Of a stretch of DNA of 64,000 nucleotides, positions 34,901-44,639 are shown piece after piece. Below the pieces are notes generated by a model. That model had not been told where the DNA came from. It saw nothing but the letters and a program-made list of their open reading frames with translations, and ran no database searches. The position numbers were made by a program, and so were the translations under genes. The DNA lies in contig OX465587.1 in NCBI GenBank assembly GCA_950022655.1, positions 32,615,716 to 32,679,715 of the forward strand, read 5' to 3'. Within the stretch, counting starts at the first letter, position 1. Each line of letters begins with the position of its first letter. This DNA is from Alentia gelatinosa. Lineage: Eukaryota > Annelida > Polychaeta > Phyllodocida > Polynoidae.

Positions 34901-37900
34901 GTTTTCAAGTTTCCTCCACCCAATATAAATGTGTTATATACCGCTAAGTAGGGCAGACAAAGGCGATAATAGAGCTGAAATAAATTTTCTGATATCTTAA
35001 TTGGGTCCGAAATTATTAAACATTGAATTACAAAATGTATTTTCTATGAATATATTAATACACACTGAAAAAAGGACAGATTAATCTATTTTTGGTAGGG
35101 TGTCCGTCGGATGTGTCCGCTTACACGGGGTTTTAGGCCTTTTCGTACCGAAATAACTGTGTCCGCTGACGCGGGGTGTCCGTTAGGCGGGATTCTACTG
35201 TATTTATGTTGTAGTGTGCATTTAGGGCAGTAAGGCTGAGAATAGCCATGGTCATTGTTTTTAGGACGTAAACGCTATTCTGGGCAATAGAAGTCCAGTA
35301 GGCCTATAAGTGTGTCTCGGATTCTTGGCGATATTAAGACCCTGAATTACGAACCTTTTATGAACAAAATTAAGATTAAAAGGCCCTCCTTTGAAAAATA
35401 TAGAAGCCCTCAAAAAAAGAAGAAGATAGGCTTCTCCATTACTGAATTAAATGAGACCTTATAAATTAAAAACATGGATTTTAAGTCTAGTCTGAATGGC
35501 TACACCGAACGTTTATGGGAGATGAAAATAAATGGATAAAGTTTTTCTACTCTGTTGAACACCCTTCAACCTCATTGATCAAGGTATTTTAACTGACCCT
35601 ATCTTCACTGGCGTAATAATTCATGAAGTCAGTATCAATATCAACTTTGTTTATACTGTCAAAAAAATACCCTAACTTACTCGATAGTAATGACAGGCCG
35701 TTTTATCACCAACATTTTTTCTTTGTTGTTGCTACAAATACAACATCACCAAGTCTCAATCAAATTTCCAGCCGCTGATATGACTGGATTTAAATCCGCT
35801 TGTTAACGGGCATGTGTGAGGAGGTGGACAAAGATAAGTACCCCATCTTAGATAACAGCAAACGGAGTCAAGATACCACCCGATAACCTGTGTGTCAACA
35901 GTGTCACACTGAGTCGCAGGCCGTCAGTGTGCTCTACATAGCAGGGGCTGCAGTGTTGTGGGCGGCTTTTGTGTGGTGTTGTTTAGCACCATGTGTTAAA
36001 GGCATATCCAACAACACAGTGGTGGTTTTCAAACACTGACAATCAACAATTCAAACCAGTGCCTTTGACTTATTCTAATACCAAATCAGGGATTTATAAC
36101 ATATTTTGAGTTCGGCTTAACCCCATAGGTAACTTGGGCCAACTTCAATAGGCAAATTGTCCGATATGCCTTCAAAGGCTTATCGGACAATAGACTCTGA
36201 AAATTCAAACCTAGAATATTTTCCTGGAACTTGATTATGGTGATCTCCATGAGTTGGAGAACAATATTTCAAATTTAAAAACTAGGGATGGGGGTACACT
36301 GCTATTTTGTTTAATCTAGAGACCAATGTTATAATAGTACTATATAATACAGAAATTCTACTGTTGGATTTCACAAAGTAAAGCCCATCCTGTTTTCTTC
36401 ATACTTGGACAGGATTTAGTAAATGTAAAGTGAGTGTTAAAAATTACAAGTTACCAAACTTGTCTTTGAAAAAAAACACACCACTATATATTTCATATAT
36501 AAATCGATCAAATGCAAATTGGCTTATTTGGACAGGTCAAATTAGACAAAATGTTTTATTGTATTCATTTGGCATTAGAATATCTCACAATGAACCAGAT
36601 TAGGCTGATACATCTTTTTCCATACATCTAACTAAGTGCAAACCCCAAAACCTCCACCAGGGCCCGGGGTTGAAGATAATAAAAGGATTTGTCCTAACTG
36701 ATAATTGTTCCTATTTATATCACCAATTGGCGCTACTGTGAATTGTAGGATGTACCAATAATGCCAACTATTTGCCTTCCACAAATCCCATCCTATAACT
36801 GGGAGCATTCTGCCATCTAGAATGTCTGAGAGTGAGCGTTGACTGCTGTATCAGATTGTGAAACGTGCACAACATCCATACTCAACCTCCCGCCTGGATT
36901 TTGTCCTGTACTGTTAAATATGTGCGGAATCAGTGGTATCTTAAAGTGTGAAAAAAATAAATCAATGATGAATTTTCTCAGTTAATATGAGACAACTGTA
37001 ATCAATATGCAGTGTATTATACGACTGTTCGATAACATAAAAGTAAAAAAGCAACGGTGATTTTGAATAATAGGAGACATCTCATTTTGAAGATATGCCA
37101 ACAGCCCAAAGCAGCCCCGGCCTCTCCCCCACTACTAGAGACTACACTTTCCTATATGATTTGTTTTTGTCAATCTAACATTTCTCAAAGTATACACACC
37201 TTTAGTAGATTTCTTCTTTTTCCTTTTCTTCTTAGTGGCAGTCTCAGTGTTGTTTGATTCTGAGTCTTTGTCCGTAACCATGTTGTTACGGATCCGTTCT
37301 GCAGGCGGCATGTTTTTCACGTCCTGAGACAAGGACGAGTTGAAGTCAATCAGTCTCTCGGCTGACTTGTTCACTTTGTCCACAATCAGCGGGTCTCCGA
37401 AAGGTGGCATTACTACATCCCTACGCTGGCGCACATCCTGCTCAATCCGGACACCATCACTGGCCTTGGGTTTCGACGGCTTAATCCTTCGGGTCAGAGT
37501 ATACCTGGATTCTGGTGACTCCGCTTCGTAGTCTTCCGAATCCTCTCTCTGCATGGAGGAAAAGCGCCCAGCGTTACGACCCAGCAGTTGCTGGTGGGGG
37601 ATGACCTCCTCTTCTTCGTCGTCGTCATCAACCACCGACACTGCTTCATCATACTGCAGGGTGTTCAAATGCTGCACCTGGTTATTGTGCTGCATTACGT
37701 ACAGGTTCTCCACCATTTTGTCACTATCTGTGTCACTTGCATGGGCAGTCTTCATCGCGATGCCACCCTGGATGGTGGGGTCATGGTTCTTGTCAACGAC
37801 AACCTCGAGAAGCTCACCGGCATCTGCATCCTCATCGGAGTCAGGTACCAGCTCAGCATCATCATACGCATTGTTGTTCTTACGCTGCAGCTCCATATTG

Positions 37901-40900
37901 TCCATGGCCAGGCCATGAGGTGACTGAGCATGCTGCGGGAAGTAGCAAATTACGCCCCGTCTCTCATACTCATCAGCCATCTCCGTGTCATCCGACATGC
38001 TGCCAGTGGTGTTCTTGCTGGAGTTGAACACACCGGAATCACTCTCATCGACTTCCTCCAAGTGCTCACCGTCACTGGTGACCTCCGGTCCGAGCGACAC
38101 ACGCTTCTTCGTGGTGATGTCAGTGCCAGGGGAGTGCTTGGTGGGGTGTGCAGGTGAATGTGCCACGTCTTCGTCCGGGGCACCACGGGCGGCTGCTTGG
38201 AGGTCAGCAGACAGGGCACTCATACCGATGCCGGCAGGACCAACTTCGCTTGACAGCTGCGCCTTGCTTGCCAACGCATTGAACTCTTCCTGTGGGAGGT
38301 CAGCGATCTTTCGGGCTAACTCCTTGATGGCTTCAACCTGTTGAGAAGAATATGTCATAGCTTGTAGGAGTAATAACGTTTGTTTCTGCTGAGAAGATAT
38401 CCTTGATTAGACATTTGCTGGCACAAGTGAGTATATCAAGTACTTAAAGCTAGCCTGACTGATGGTGCAAATTCTAAAAATTTCTAGAATATCATTTACA
38501 ACTTATGTTATTGTTTAAGCAAACTACTTTTGAGCATCAGCCTATGATCTATGAATATCTAAGCCGACATTTTATAATATATGGACTTCAATTATACTTC
38601 AAAGGGCAGTTAATTTGATGAAAATAAAGTCAATAATTCAATTCAAAACAATTAGAAAATCAATATTTATGAGTCATCTTTCAGGGATTATCACTGAAAT
38701 GAAAGGAAAATTAATGTTATACAACAAAGAAGGTCGAAATAAAATAAGGTGTGAGCAATTGATATAGATCACCTCAATTATGCCATGGTCGAACGACTAA
38801 GTACACTGCACAGTGCACCTAGCCACTTCAGTCTGGTCTAATGAACTGATTATAAGATTAAATAGTGCGTCGAGAATACAACATATATCCCTACAACAGA
38901 ATTCCTGACACATCCAGAGCAACCAAGAGAGTGACTTGGTTCATCCCAAATAACAGGAACTCACTTTGATGCCTGACTAATCCAACAACAACACCCTTTC
39001 AGACTAGGTCATCAAGAAACTGATTTGCCTATATATTTATGTATATTTCTAGAGAATAAATGTCAATGAGGTTGTATGGACAAAATGAATACAATAAGAC
39101 TTACAGTACGGTTCCATCCTCTACGGTTTACACTAATAACTATCCCTTATAATCGCCCAGAACAGTATAGTGACCCTACATCAATATTGACCACCACCAC
39201 TGAGCATTTTGAACGGTCTATTTGGTACAAATACAACTTTTTTATTTTTTTTATTTTTTTTCACAGGAGAATATCAGAATCGAAAATGAACAATAACGAA
39301 GTTTCAGCTAATATGGTAAGGCTAACACATTATCTCACCCCAGTATTTTTTCCATAGGCTTAATACTAGGAACTAATACTCCACGGCCGTGAAGGTAGTG
39401 TACCCAATACTCAACGGCTAATTGGGTGATTTATTCTATCAATCAATAATGTTACACGGGGTGAGATAAAATCAGAAACCCAATCGATGAAAATAACTTG
39501 GTCCACACTTCACCTCGTTTGACTGCAGAGTAATTCACTCTGCTTTACTTTGTGAATTACTCCGCGGTCTAACTCGGTGGAGTACGGAAAAAGTTATTTT
39601 CATCTCATGAGTTTCTTCTAAATTCCCAAAGGTGGTATTTGCATTCACTCTCTAGCGGACTATCTGTCTGCAGAGCTGTGACATGTTCAGGCTGCTGAAT
39701 TGTAAAATACAAGTTTCCCCAAGTTCTGATTCTCTACTTTATCTTGCCCTTTTCCTATACACTTGATCTTGGCACAAACATTGATCAATCAGTCAGTGGT
39801 AGGGCTGAGATCTAACCTGGACTACAATCAAATTGTAGCCACTGAAGATATGCTATTCATCTTGGTTTGCTATGTAATCTCACTTGGCTTTGCTTCATGA
39901 GATTACTCTGCTACACAAACTTATGGTGTATTTTCAGCGGCTACAGATTTTGATGCAGTTCCTTTTTAATCCTTATCATTGTCTTAGCAAGCAATCAATC
40001 ATCAAGGCTAGATCTATTAAAACAATCCAAGTAGACCTGTGCTGACATGAGTCAGGGTGAATTCAGCTGCTTTCTGAGATATTTGATTAGATGAAATTTG
40101 TTTGTTTGTTTGGTTTGATTTGATGTTCAGTCAACCATTATAGGTCCTTACCAGGCTTTCTCAAGGTTCTTTTACACCACTAGGGTGGTGATTGAATTTA
40201 TGTGATGAATTCAGGTAGAAATCTCACCCCTACACATTTACCGAGGTGAGAGTTCTTTTACTTCCGACACCACATAGACATGGTATGAGAAGGATTGGCC
40301 TTTGATATAGCAGTAAAGCTACCACTGCTGGGGGTGGGACTCAAACCCACAAAGTCCTACAACATTGGGGTTACAAGTCCGCTGCTTTAACCACTGAGCT
40401 AACTCCCCACCCCCATTACATGAAATAACCGAAAAGGTATGGCATGTAGTTTTTTAGGCACAGCTGCTGCTTGAATGCTCTGTCAGGAGACAATGCAGTG
40501 ACATCATCATTAGCTCACTGTCAAACAGTTCCCTTGCCGATCAACACGTTTCTAGGTGAATCGTTATGTTGATCGATTATCGCACACCCTTGTTGTGATG
40601 TCACAATCTGGGGGTGTGGTTTGTTGTCATGGCGTTGGCTATTCACAATAGCGATTTCATCTTTGGGAATCATCAGGCTGCTTATGTTTTGGTGTCATGA
40701 GATGAAATATCAGGATTGTGGATCTCGTAGTGAGTTATATGCAGATGTATAAACGGACTGGTAGGGGCCATCTTTGTCTGGTGAATAGTTTGAAGGGTAC
40801 ATAGCCATTGTGCTATAGAGGCAGTCATCTTGCCCCCCCCCCCCCCCCCACCCCAACGTCATCCAAAACACCAGGTGGCGGGACCAATTATCAATTGAAT

Positions 40901-43900
40901 TTATCAAAAATATTTTGGGGGGCTTACCATGGAGGAATTTAAGCCTCGTCTCAACATTATCTATAGATTATAACAACTGATAACAGTGGTTGTCCCCCCC
41001 CCCCCCCAACTACAGTAGCGCTATCTTACAATTTCCCGGCGGATGATGGAAGAAATAGCAATCACTCTGTGCCCTATAGAAAAGACGCCAAGTCTCCAAG
41101 ACTAAAAACTCTTCCTGGAGCGTTGACATTGCTAACTGGCTAAAAACAACAAATCAAAAATAACATGTACTTTGTAATTTGTAATTTGCCTCCAACCAGA
41201 CAGAAGTGACCCAAGTCGGTGTCATACGTGAGATCTAATTTTACTTCAGAACGATATTTATTGGCCTATAATCACTATCTCGATGTTAAATATGTATGTC
41301 AATAATAACTATTAAATGTGGTAATTGAGTAGGATATTAACGGATAAATGACTCGATTTATTAGTTACATCTTAATGGCGATAAAGACTGATCAATTAAC
41401 TTAATGTCGGTTGTAACCTGTCATTTTAAACCATTATATTGGCATTTACATCAGTTCTTCCATTTATTGTCAATTCCATCACTTAGAGAAATCAATCTAA
41501 AGTATGCTTTGATGATGATGATAGTTCAACAATATACTGTTGCGTTGGGCTTAATCATGCATATTTTCAGCTACTTTCTGTACATCTTTTCATCCCATTA
41601 GATGCAATGTGCAGTCAAAAGTCAAATAGATCTTCTCCTCCTCCTACAGATGGGAAACTTCAGCCACATTCAATTCAGGGTAGGACAAAATGGTTGGATG
41701 TCCCACAAAGAAATCCAATCTAGGCCCCAGGAAAGGGTCTGTGTGTGGAGAAGGGGGGGGGGGGAGGGGGGGGGGGAGCTCAGCATTCTACCTAACCAGA
41801 AGTGCCAAATACGGTTTGCTTTGATCGGCATTTTCACAAAGTTTCCCTCATATTGATGCTATTTACCCTTAGACACGCCAAAAGTGAATGAACAGGTTCA
41901 ATTTTTCGCAAAGTTTTAGTTGATGGTTTTTACGACTAGATATTACTCTGGTACCATAGTCATCCTCTAATCTGAGGTGGGGTACCAACCAACCTAGATT
42001 TTCCATATTCTAGCCAATGATATGGCTGGGAATACTCAGTGTAAAGAGCAGAGTCACTCCGTCTTGCATATTTCAACCTATAAGTGGGAAGTTTAGGTGC
42101 AACCCTCATGTCTGCTGAGGGTAGTTTTAATTTATGGACAATTTTAAATGACATACAAACGTTCCTGGAATATCATTACATTTTTTATATAAGAAGTGTT
42201 ACTTTATTTATGATATTTGCCTGAATCAATTTTTGTTAATGATGTGCCCAAGTCCCTGGTTCGGGTTACGGTATGGTAATTACTATGAATTTTGTCCTTT
42301 TTTTGGGGGCTCTAAAAGCATGAAGCTGCCTCTTGGACCCCCCCCCCCCCCCCCCCACCCACCCACGACCTCCACACCCGCCAAGTGAGTTGTTGAGGCA
42401 GCATTGTATTCACGAGGCTCATAGTCAATGTGGTAAACTAGTCCACACATTCAAATAAATACAGCTCAAATATTAAAATATACCCAGACATTGTGTTTTG
42501 TTATATCTTGTCCCTTCAGTCATTTGTCATATACATGTTGTATTGATACTGACATATCTAAATATAGGTGGCTATCTTCCTGAAGTTGACGATCTATTTA
42601 TAGGATGCTAGTGCTGGCCAAAAATATCATTTGAAATATGTGAACTTTCTTAGATCAAACAGGTCCTTAAATTGGCCTATACACTTATCTTATGTGGTTT
42701 TCAAAAGTAACTTAACTACTCAATCTATACCTACTTTTTTTTTTTGTCTGAAGAATATCAATCTAGGACCAGGCTGGGAACGTTATGGAAAACCTGATTT
42801 TCTCTAACTAGAATAAAATCTGGCATTTAAATATACAAACATATGCTTCAATGATAGAGAATTGTTTAAATGACTTATTATGAGTGAAACTGAGTTGCCA
42901 CATATACAAAAACCAAGCATCGAAATGTTTAAAAGGAAGGAACAAACAAAAAAGGGGGAAAAAACTAAAATGACAGACATCCCAAAGCATTAACTGAAAG
43001 GTGTCGGGGGGGATCGTGCTAGCAACATGAGAAACATACCTTAACAGCATAGGCCCTGGAGAGAGTGGCAGCTTTGTAAACAAAACTGATATGGCCTTAC
43101 TGCTGACTTGTGTTACTTATTAGTCTCGAACAAACAACCTGGAATTGGGAACAAACAACCTTGAAATCATTTTTTTTGTAGAAAGTTTTAGTGTAAGTCA
43201 ACTGGTTTACCGATAACAGAAATTGTAACAAAATCCCCCACCGAAAGAAATATGTATTATTGTTAGTACTTTGGCGGCAGAAGAGAATATTATTGTCATT
43301 CTTAAGACTATTGGATTAAGTTTTTCTCATTGCAGAACAATACTGAGATGTCAGAGTCAGATATACGTCAACTGCCAGAGAATGTCAGGGGAAAGTTTAT
43401 AGTGAACAAATCTAATTCAAGGAGAAACTACTAAAAACTCTAGGCTCAAACTGAGAATTATAATAAACAAACCCTAAATAACATCAAAGCCATGTTGAAT
43501 ATACTAGTGTAGATTTTAGTCTATTGCAAATGCCAGTATTGCACTGCTTGCAGCGGCTACTTCAAGAAATCACTAAATACTTGTTGGTATAAACCCTGGT
43601 AATAACTAATATATTGACATTTTATTTTGTATCATGATTCGTATGCCATGATATTAGTGGACCATTTTCCAACTATCATATCACTCCGTGAATAACTAAC
43701 TGATAACAGTATTTCAATATTTGTGTACATCATTGTGTCATCAGACACCACTTGGGGCTGAATTCATCTCACCATTTTGTGTCACAAGTATCAATAATAA
43801 TAAGGGCTAAATAATGTCGGAATGTCCATGAACTGATCGTAACGTCTTTATATATCTATGACAACTATAATTTCAGCAGCAAATAATTGTGGGAGGGGAT

Positions 43901-44632
43901 AAGTGTTTTCAGCCATGCCTTGACATGTCACAACGTTGGTTGGGAGGTGTTTCCCACATCTGTCATTACAAGTGTCAATGTCACTGCGGAAGCCATGTTG
44001 TTTGCATCGAACTTGGCGTCTCTTGACTGACTTCGACATTTCATTAGAGCGTGGCAAAGTACATGCAACTTGGGATGATTGTGACTATAGGTGTTTTAGA
44101 GGAGAATCAAATGTCACCTTTAAATCAGTGTACATTTTGTGTATTTGCCTGGAGGCTCTTGTAAGGTGCCACGCAAGCCAATCAAAAATCAGCTTCGAGA
44201 CAGGTGCTTGTCAAGTAAGCAAATCGAATTCCCCTGTAATATCTTGAATACAGCAATTAAACACGACACAAAAAGATGCTACATAATATGCAAGGCACGC
44301 CCTATCAATCTAAGACCAAAAAGCTGAGTGTTTTGACTGTGAGGCGTTCCGAAATACTGCCTGCTCTGAGAAAAACAAATGCAAAGTGAGGGTGTGTATT
44401 TTTGACAGCACAGCAAACACCGGTTGGAACTGCAACATCGCCTACCACAGTCGCCATGTAGGCCCCAAAAAGCTTGCCTATTTACCTGTTTTGATGGAAA
44501 GTTCTTCGGTACAACGGCGTCGTAAACTTGGAGAAATTGTTCGGTATCCTCATATCTGAGGGCGGACCCTAAAAGAAAAGAATATCGAGCATTTTCCTCA
44601 GATTTAGTACTGCCTCCGTCCATCCTGACCAT
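22923..44632 (-). CDS. Unidentified large low-complexity protein gene (whole locus)
   Basis: Joining 44632-44486, 38337-37200, 26574-24031 and 22955-22923 gives a continuous frame of about 1,290 residues before an uncertain end. The junction phases are 0, 1 and 1, and all match. The order is a short N-terminal exon, a long acidic segment, a Lys-rich basic stretch (KKKRKKKKSTK), a second charged segment with a possible conserved motif (KDVDDLLSFIES), a long Ser/Pro/Ala-rich region, and a C-terminal motif VEEIACFLKEQWDHIMEK split by an intron. No catalytic domain, signal peptide or membrane segment is visible. The composition and basic cluster suggest a nuclear or RNA-associated scaffold; that is inference. 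I cannot name the family. Further exons could exist inside the two long introns. Confidence 0.7.
23448..23710. mobile_element. About 260-bp dispersed element, GGGATGTCAGTTG ends
   Basis: Begins GGGATGTCAGTTGGGG and ends AAACGGCCATTTCTGAAC. The body shares ATGGAATGG-CTGGGGTATAT, then CCCAATTCATTTTCTCTT and ACAAGGATTTC-TTGGAAAA with the copies at 23736, 26858 and 34146, and with duplicated copies in the first 15 kb (about 4490-4692 and 12240-12432). Confidence 0.65.
23736..23988. mobile_element. Second adjacent copy of the GGGATGTCAGTTG element
   Basis: Begins AAGGTCAGTTGGGGTC and ends AAACTGCCATCTCTG, in the same orientation as the copy just before it. The pair sits immediately downstream of the donor site of the giant exon at 24031. 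Confidence 0.6.
24031..26574 (-). CDS. Giant internal exon of the minus-strand gene
   Basis: Acceptor TTGTCGTTTCAG ends at 26575 and donor GTACGT begins at 24030. It encodes 848 residues. The N-terminal quarter has RATRRRDKEAAQMFRAEQIE followed by KDVDDLLSFIES and a Lys cluster. The middle has a Tyr/Arg-rich stretch and SPIMSYAKIAAGPK. The C-terminal part has PAVPILDQQEFPAI, SVVFLDRRARC-PNLGISFGF and finally VVNIEKLVPLSRAMDPNFM leading into VEEIACFLKE. The rest is Ser/Pro/Ala-rich, typical of disorder. The Met at 26533 is internal; the frame is already open in GEEEGIRNQKDSS before it. Codon choice is clearly less AT-rich than the surrounding DNA, which supports coding. Confidence 0.85.
26858..27130. 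mobile_element. GGGATGTCAGTTG element, well-preserved ends
   Basis: Starts GAGGGATGTCAGTTGAG and ends AAAACTGACATCTCTGAAA. Read on the other strand the end is CAGAGATGTCAGTTTTC, so the ends form a terminal inverted repeat of about 13 bases. The body matches the copies at 23448 and 23736. Confidence 0.7.
27218..27473 (-). mobile_element. tRNA-derived SINE, 5'-truncated, LINE-like tail
   Basis: Reading the minus strand, the body (CAGTGGTAGATCTACTGC and then CCTCGGTAAATGAGTAG) ends in GACGTTAAACTACCCAAAC and a (AAAC)n tail. The last ~50 bases are nearly identical to the 3' end of the LINE fragment at 54577-54629. The tRNA head is missing. Confidence 0.8.
27978..28282. mobile_element. Bipartite fold-back/TIR element
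   Basis: The fold-back part has arms GCCACGACTGGAGTTTGGC and GCCAAAACTCCAGGAGTGGC around ATGAGGCGAAGCAGAGTGAA. The TIR module runs from TTATCCTACCCC (28135) to GGGGTAGGATAA (28282) and contains direct repeats of the palindromic phrase GTATGCCACTAGTGGCATAC. Confidence 0.75.
28612..28690 (-). repeat. tRNA-like promoter segment (SINE head or tRNA relic)
   Basis: On the minus strand there is a B-box-like GAGTTCGAACCCC and, about 45 bases upstream, a D-arm-like GTGGAGCAGTCAGCAGAG. I cannot pair a 7-bp acceptor stem, so it is not a credible functional tRNA gene. Confidence 0.3.
28730..29045. repeat. Dispersed repeat, paralogue at 32485-32790
   Basis: Shares with the other copy CTCTCGTGG-CTTCAGTCTCC, then CTGTCTCTATGTG and AGATCTCCAAGC-GAT. 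Divergence is high and no ends are evident. Confidence 0.5.
29392..29639. mobile_element. Bipartite fold-back/TIR element
   Basis: Begins TTATCGTAAAACTGGATGAG like the copy at 27978. It has fold-back core TCATGAGGCAAAGCCGAGTG, and its TIR module runs from TTATCCTGCCCC (29547) to GGGGTGGGATAA (29639). The module is shorter than in the 27978 copy. Confidence 0.7.
29766..29800. repeat. GT microsatellite
   Basis: Alternating TG with a few CG interruptions. Confidence 0.85.
29872..30390. repeat. Dispersed repeat, paralogue at 35985-36200
   Basis: Both copies share ACAGTGG-, then GGTGGTTTTC-AAACACTG, GACTTATTC-AATACC, a GAGTTYG-CTTAACC phrase and GATATGCCTT. The copy here contains about 300 extra bases. 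Confidence 0.45.
31031..31052. other. Perfect 22-bp palindrome
   Basis: The half-site is GTACAGCACCC followed at once by its exact reverse complement. Just downstream lie ACGTGTACGT and a TCACGTGA palindrome. Confidence 0.9.
31160..31320. mobile_element. Long fold-back (hairpin) element
   Basis: Inner arms TACGTGATAAATAC and GTATTTATCACGTA, and GATAAAACGAACC and GGTTCGTTTTATC, close on a 15-base loop TCTGCCTTCGGCATC. Outer arms (TAATACGAAAACAGG against CCTGTTTCCGTATAATA) extend the stem to about 70 bases with interruptions. Confidence 0.8.
32485..32790. repeat. Dispersed repeat, paralogue at 28730-29045
   Basis: See the 28730 copy for shared phrases. Here the start is GCGAAGCTTGCGCCATTTTG. 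No coding frame is conserved between the two. Confidence 0.5.
33317..33503 (-). mobile_element. GATTCCACCAACA-type MITE, first half
   Basis: Inverted relative to 50219-50696. It starts AAAGTGCTGATTCCACCAAC and runs to GACATAGGAGAT, where the element at 33504 is inserted. It resumes at 33870 with CGACATATCCCGACACTGTA. Confidence 0.75.
33504..33869. mobile_element. Complete bipartite fold-back/TIR element with ends fixed by nesting
   Basis: Inserted into the MITE above, so its ends are visible: left TTAGTAGAAACCGAACGAGA, right GGGGTAAGATAA. Long arms (GAAACCGAAC-GAGTTAGACTTG against CAAGTCTAACTC-GTTCGGTTTC, and TATGCCAC against GTGGCATA) surround the core TACACGAGGCGAAGCCGAGT. The second part runs from TTATCCTACC (33659) to the right end. 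The copy at 53044 has the same left end. Confidence 0.85.
34146..34605. mobile_element. GGGATGTCAGTTG element with internal insertion
   Basis: Begins GGGATGTCAGTTGGGG and ends AAACTGCCATCCTTG. About 200 bases between 34205 and 34405 have no counterpart in the other copies. Outside that, the body matches (GATTGGGGCTGGGTGTGTGG, TTTCCTTGG-AAACAGGAAA). Confidence 0.6.
34738..35200. mobile_element. pogo/Tigger-like MITE with TA target duplication
   Basis: TA lies at 34736-34737 and at 35201-35202. The left end CAGTAAAACCCCGCGTAAGC matches the reversed right end CAGTAGAATCCCGCCTAAC. CAG ends and TA target duplications are typical of Tc1/mariner-pogo elements. Between 34786 and 34900 a 17-bp unit (TGACCGCTTACGCGGGG), which resembles the element end, is repeated about six times. 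No transposase is present. Confidence 0.85.
35985..36200. repeat. Dispersed repeat with a terminal hairpin
   Basis: Paralogue of 29872-30390. It ends in a 36-base near-perfect hairpin at 36156-36191 (ATTGTCCGATATGCCTT paired with AAGGCTTATCGGACAAT, one mismatch). Confidence 0.6.
37200..38337 (-). CDS. Large acidic exon of the minus-strand gene
   Basis: Acceptor TATTCTTCTCAACAG precedes 38337 and donor GTGTGT follows 37200. It encodes 379 residues plus one base. It starts VEAIKELARKIADLPQEEF, a probable helix, followed by Ala-rich sequence and a long acidic region with DSDEDADAGELLEVVV and DDDDEEEEV. Near the end come FGDPLIVDKVNKSAERLIDF and the basic tail KKKRKKKKSTK, a likely nuclear-localisation cluster. 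The apparent Met in MTYSSQQ upstream of VEAIKE lies in the intron. No enzyme domain is visible and I do not recognise the family. Confidence 0.85.
39330..39604. mobile_element. Bipartite element, TTATCTCACCCC type
   Basis: The TIR module is 39330-39469, from TTATCTCACCCC to GGGGTGAGATAA (140 bp). It is followed by a fold-back bounded by GATGAAAATAACTTGG and AAGTTATTTTCATC, with the inner hairpin GTAATTCAC/GTGAATTAC. The module-then-arm order matches the TTATCCTACCCC subfamily read on the opposite strand. Confidence 0.75.
40099..40414 (-). mobile_element. tRNA-derived SINE, near full length
   Basis: Minus-strand reading: GGGGAGTTAGCTCAGTGGTT (A-box region), GGGTTTGAGTCCCACCC (B-box), body CAGTGGTAGCTTTACTGC and a tail of (CAAA)n. 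It has the same organisation as 59413-59730. Confidence 0.85.
44486..44632 (-). CDS. First coding exon of the minus-strand gene
   Basis: Ends at donor GTAAAT after CCATCAAAACAG, phase 0, and joins VEAIKELARK. It encodes SALRYEDTEQFLQVYDAVVP and KNFPSKQ after a short polar N-terminus. Two in-frame Met codons are possible: 44632 (C at -3) and 44623 (A at -3, G at +4). The second has the better initiation context. A short upstream frame (44639-44604) overlaps both. Confidence 0.7.
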
Positions 44633-44639
44633 CGGCCAT
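44604..44639 (-). promoter_or_regulatory. Overlapping upstream open reading frame
   Basis: ATG at 44639 in a strong context (CAAAATGG) opens an 11-codon frame, MADGQDGRRQY. It ends at 44604, beyond the start codons of the main protein and in another frame. If transcribed it would reduce initiation at the main start. Whether the transcript begins upstream of it is not shown. Confidence 0.4.

Larger units (their letters stand above)
26575..37199 (-). other. Long intron of the minus-strand gene
   Basis: About 10.6 kb between two exons whose phases match. It is filled with mobile elements and a satellite listed separately. I find no additional exon that I would defend. Stretches at 27500-27970, 33870-34140, 35210-35980 and 36200-37190 are AT-rich and show nothing further. 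Confidence 0.6.
38338..44485 (-). other. First intron of the minus-strand gene
   Basis: About 6.1 kb. It holds a TIR module with fold-back (39330-39604), a related repeat at about 39780-39970, a full SINE (40099-40414) and several poly-C/poly-G runs (40832, 40996, 41753 and 42340). The stretches 38350-39320 and 42400-44480 are AT-rich and show no exon I can defend. Missing small exons here are possible because the flanking phases are 0/0. Confidence 0.55.

Noticed and set aside
37553..38344. Plus-strand frames of 96-121 residues
   Set aside because: Antisense shadows of the acidic exon (Glu/Asp codons read as Ser/Leu/Val).
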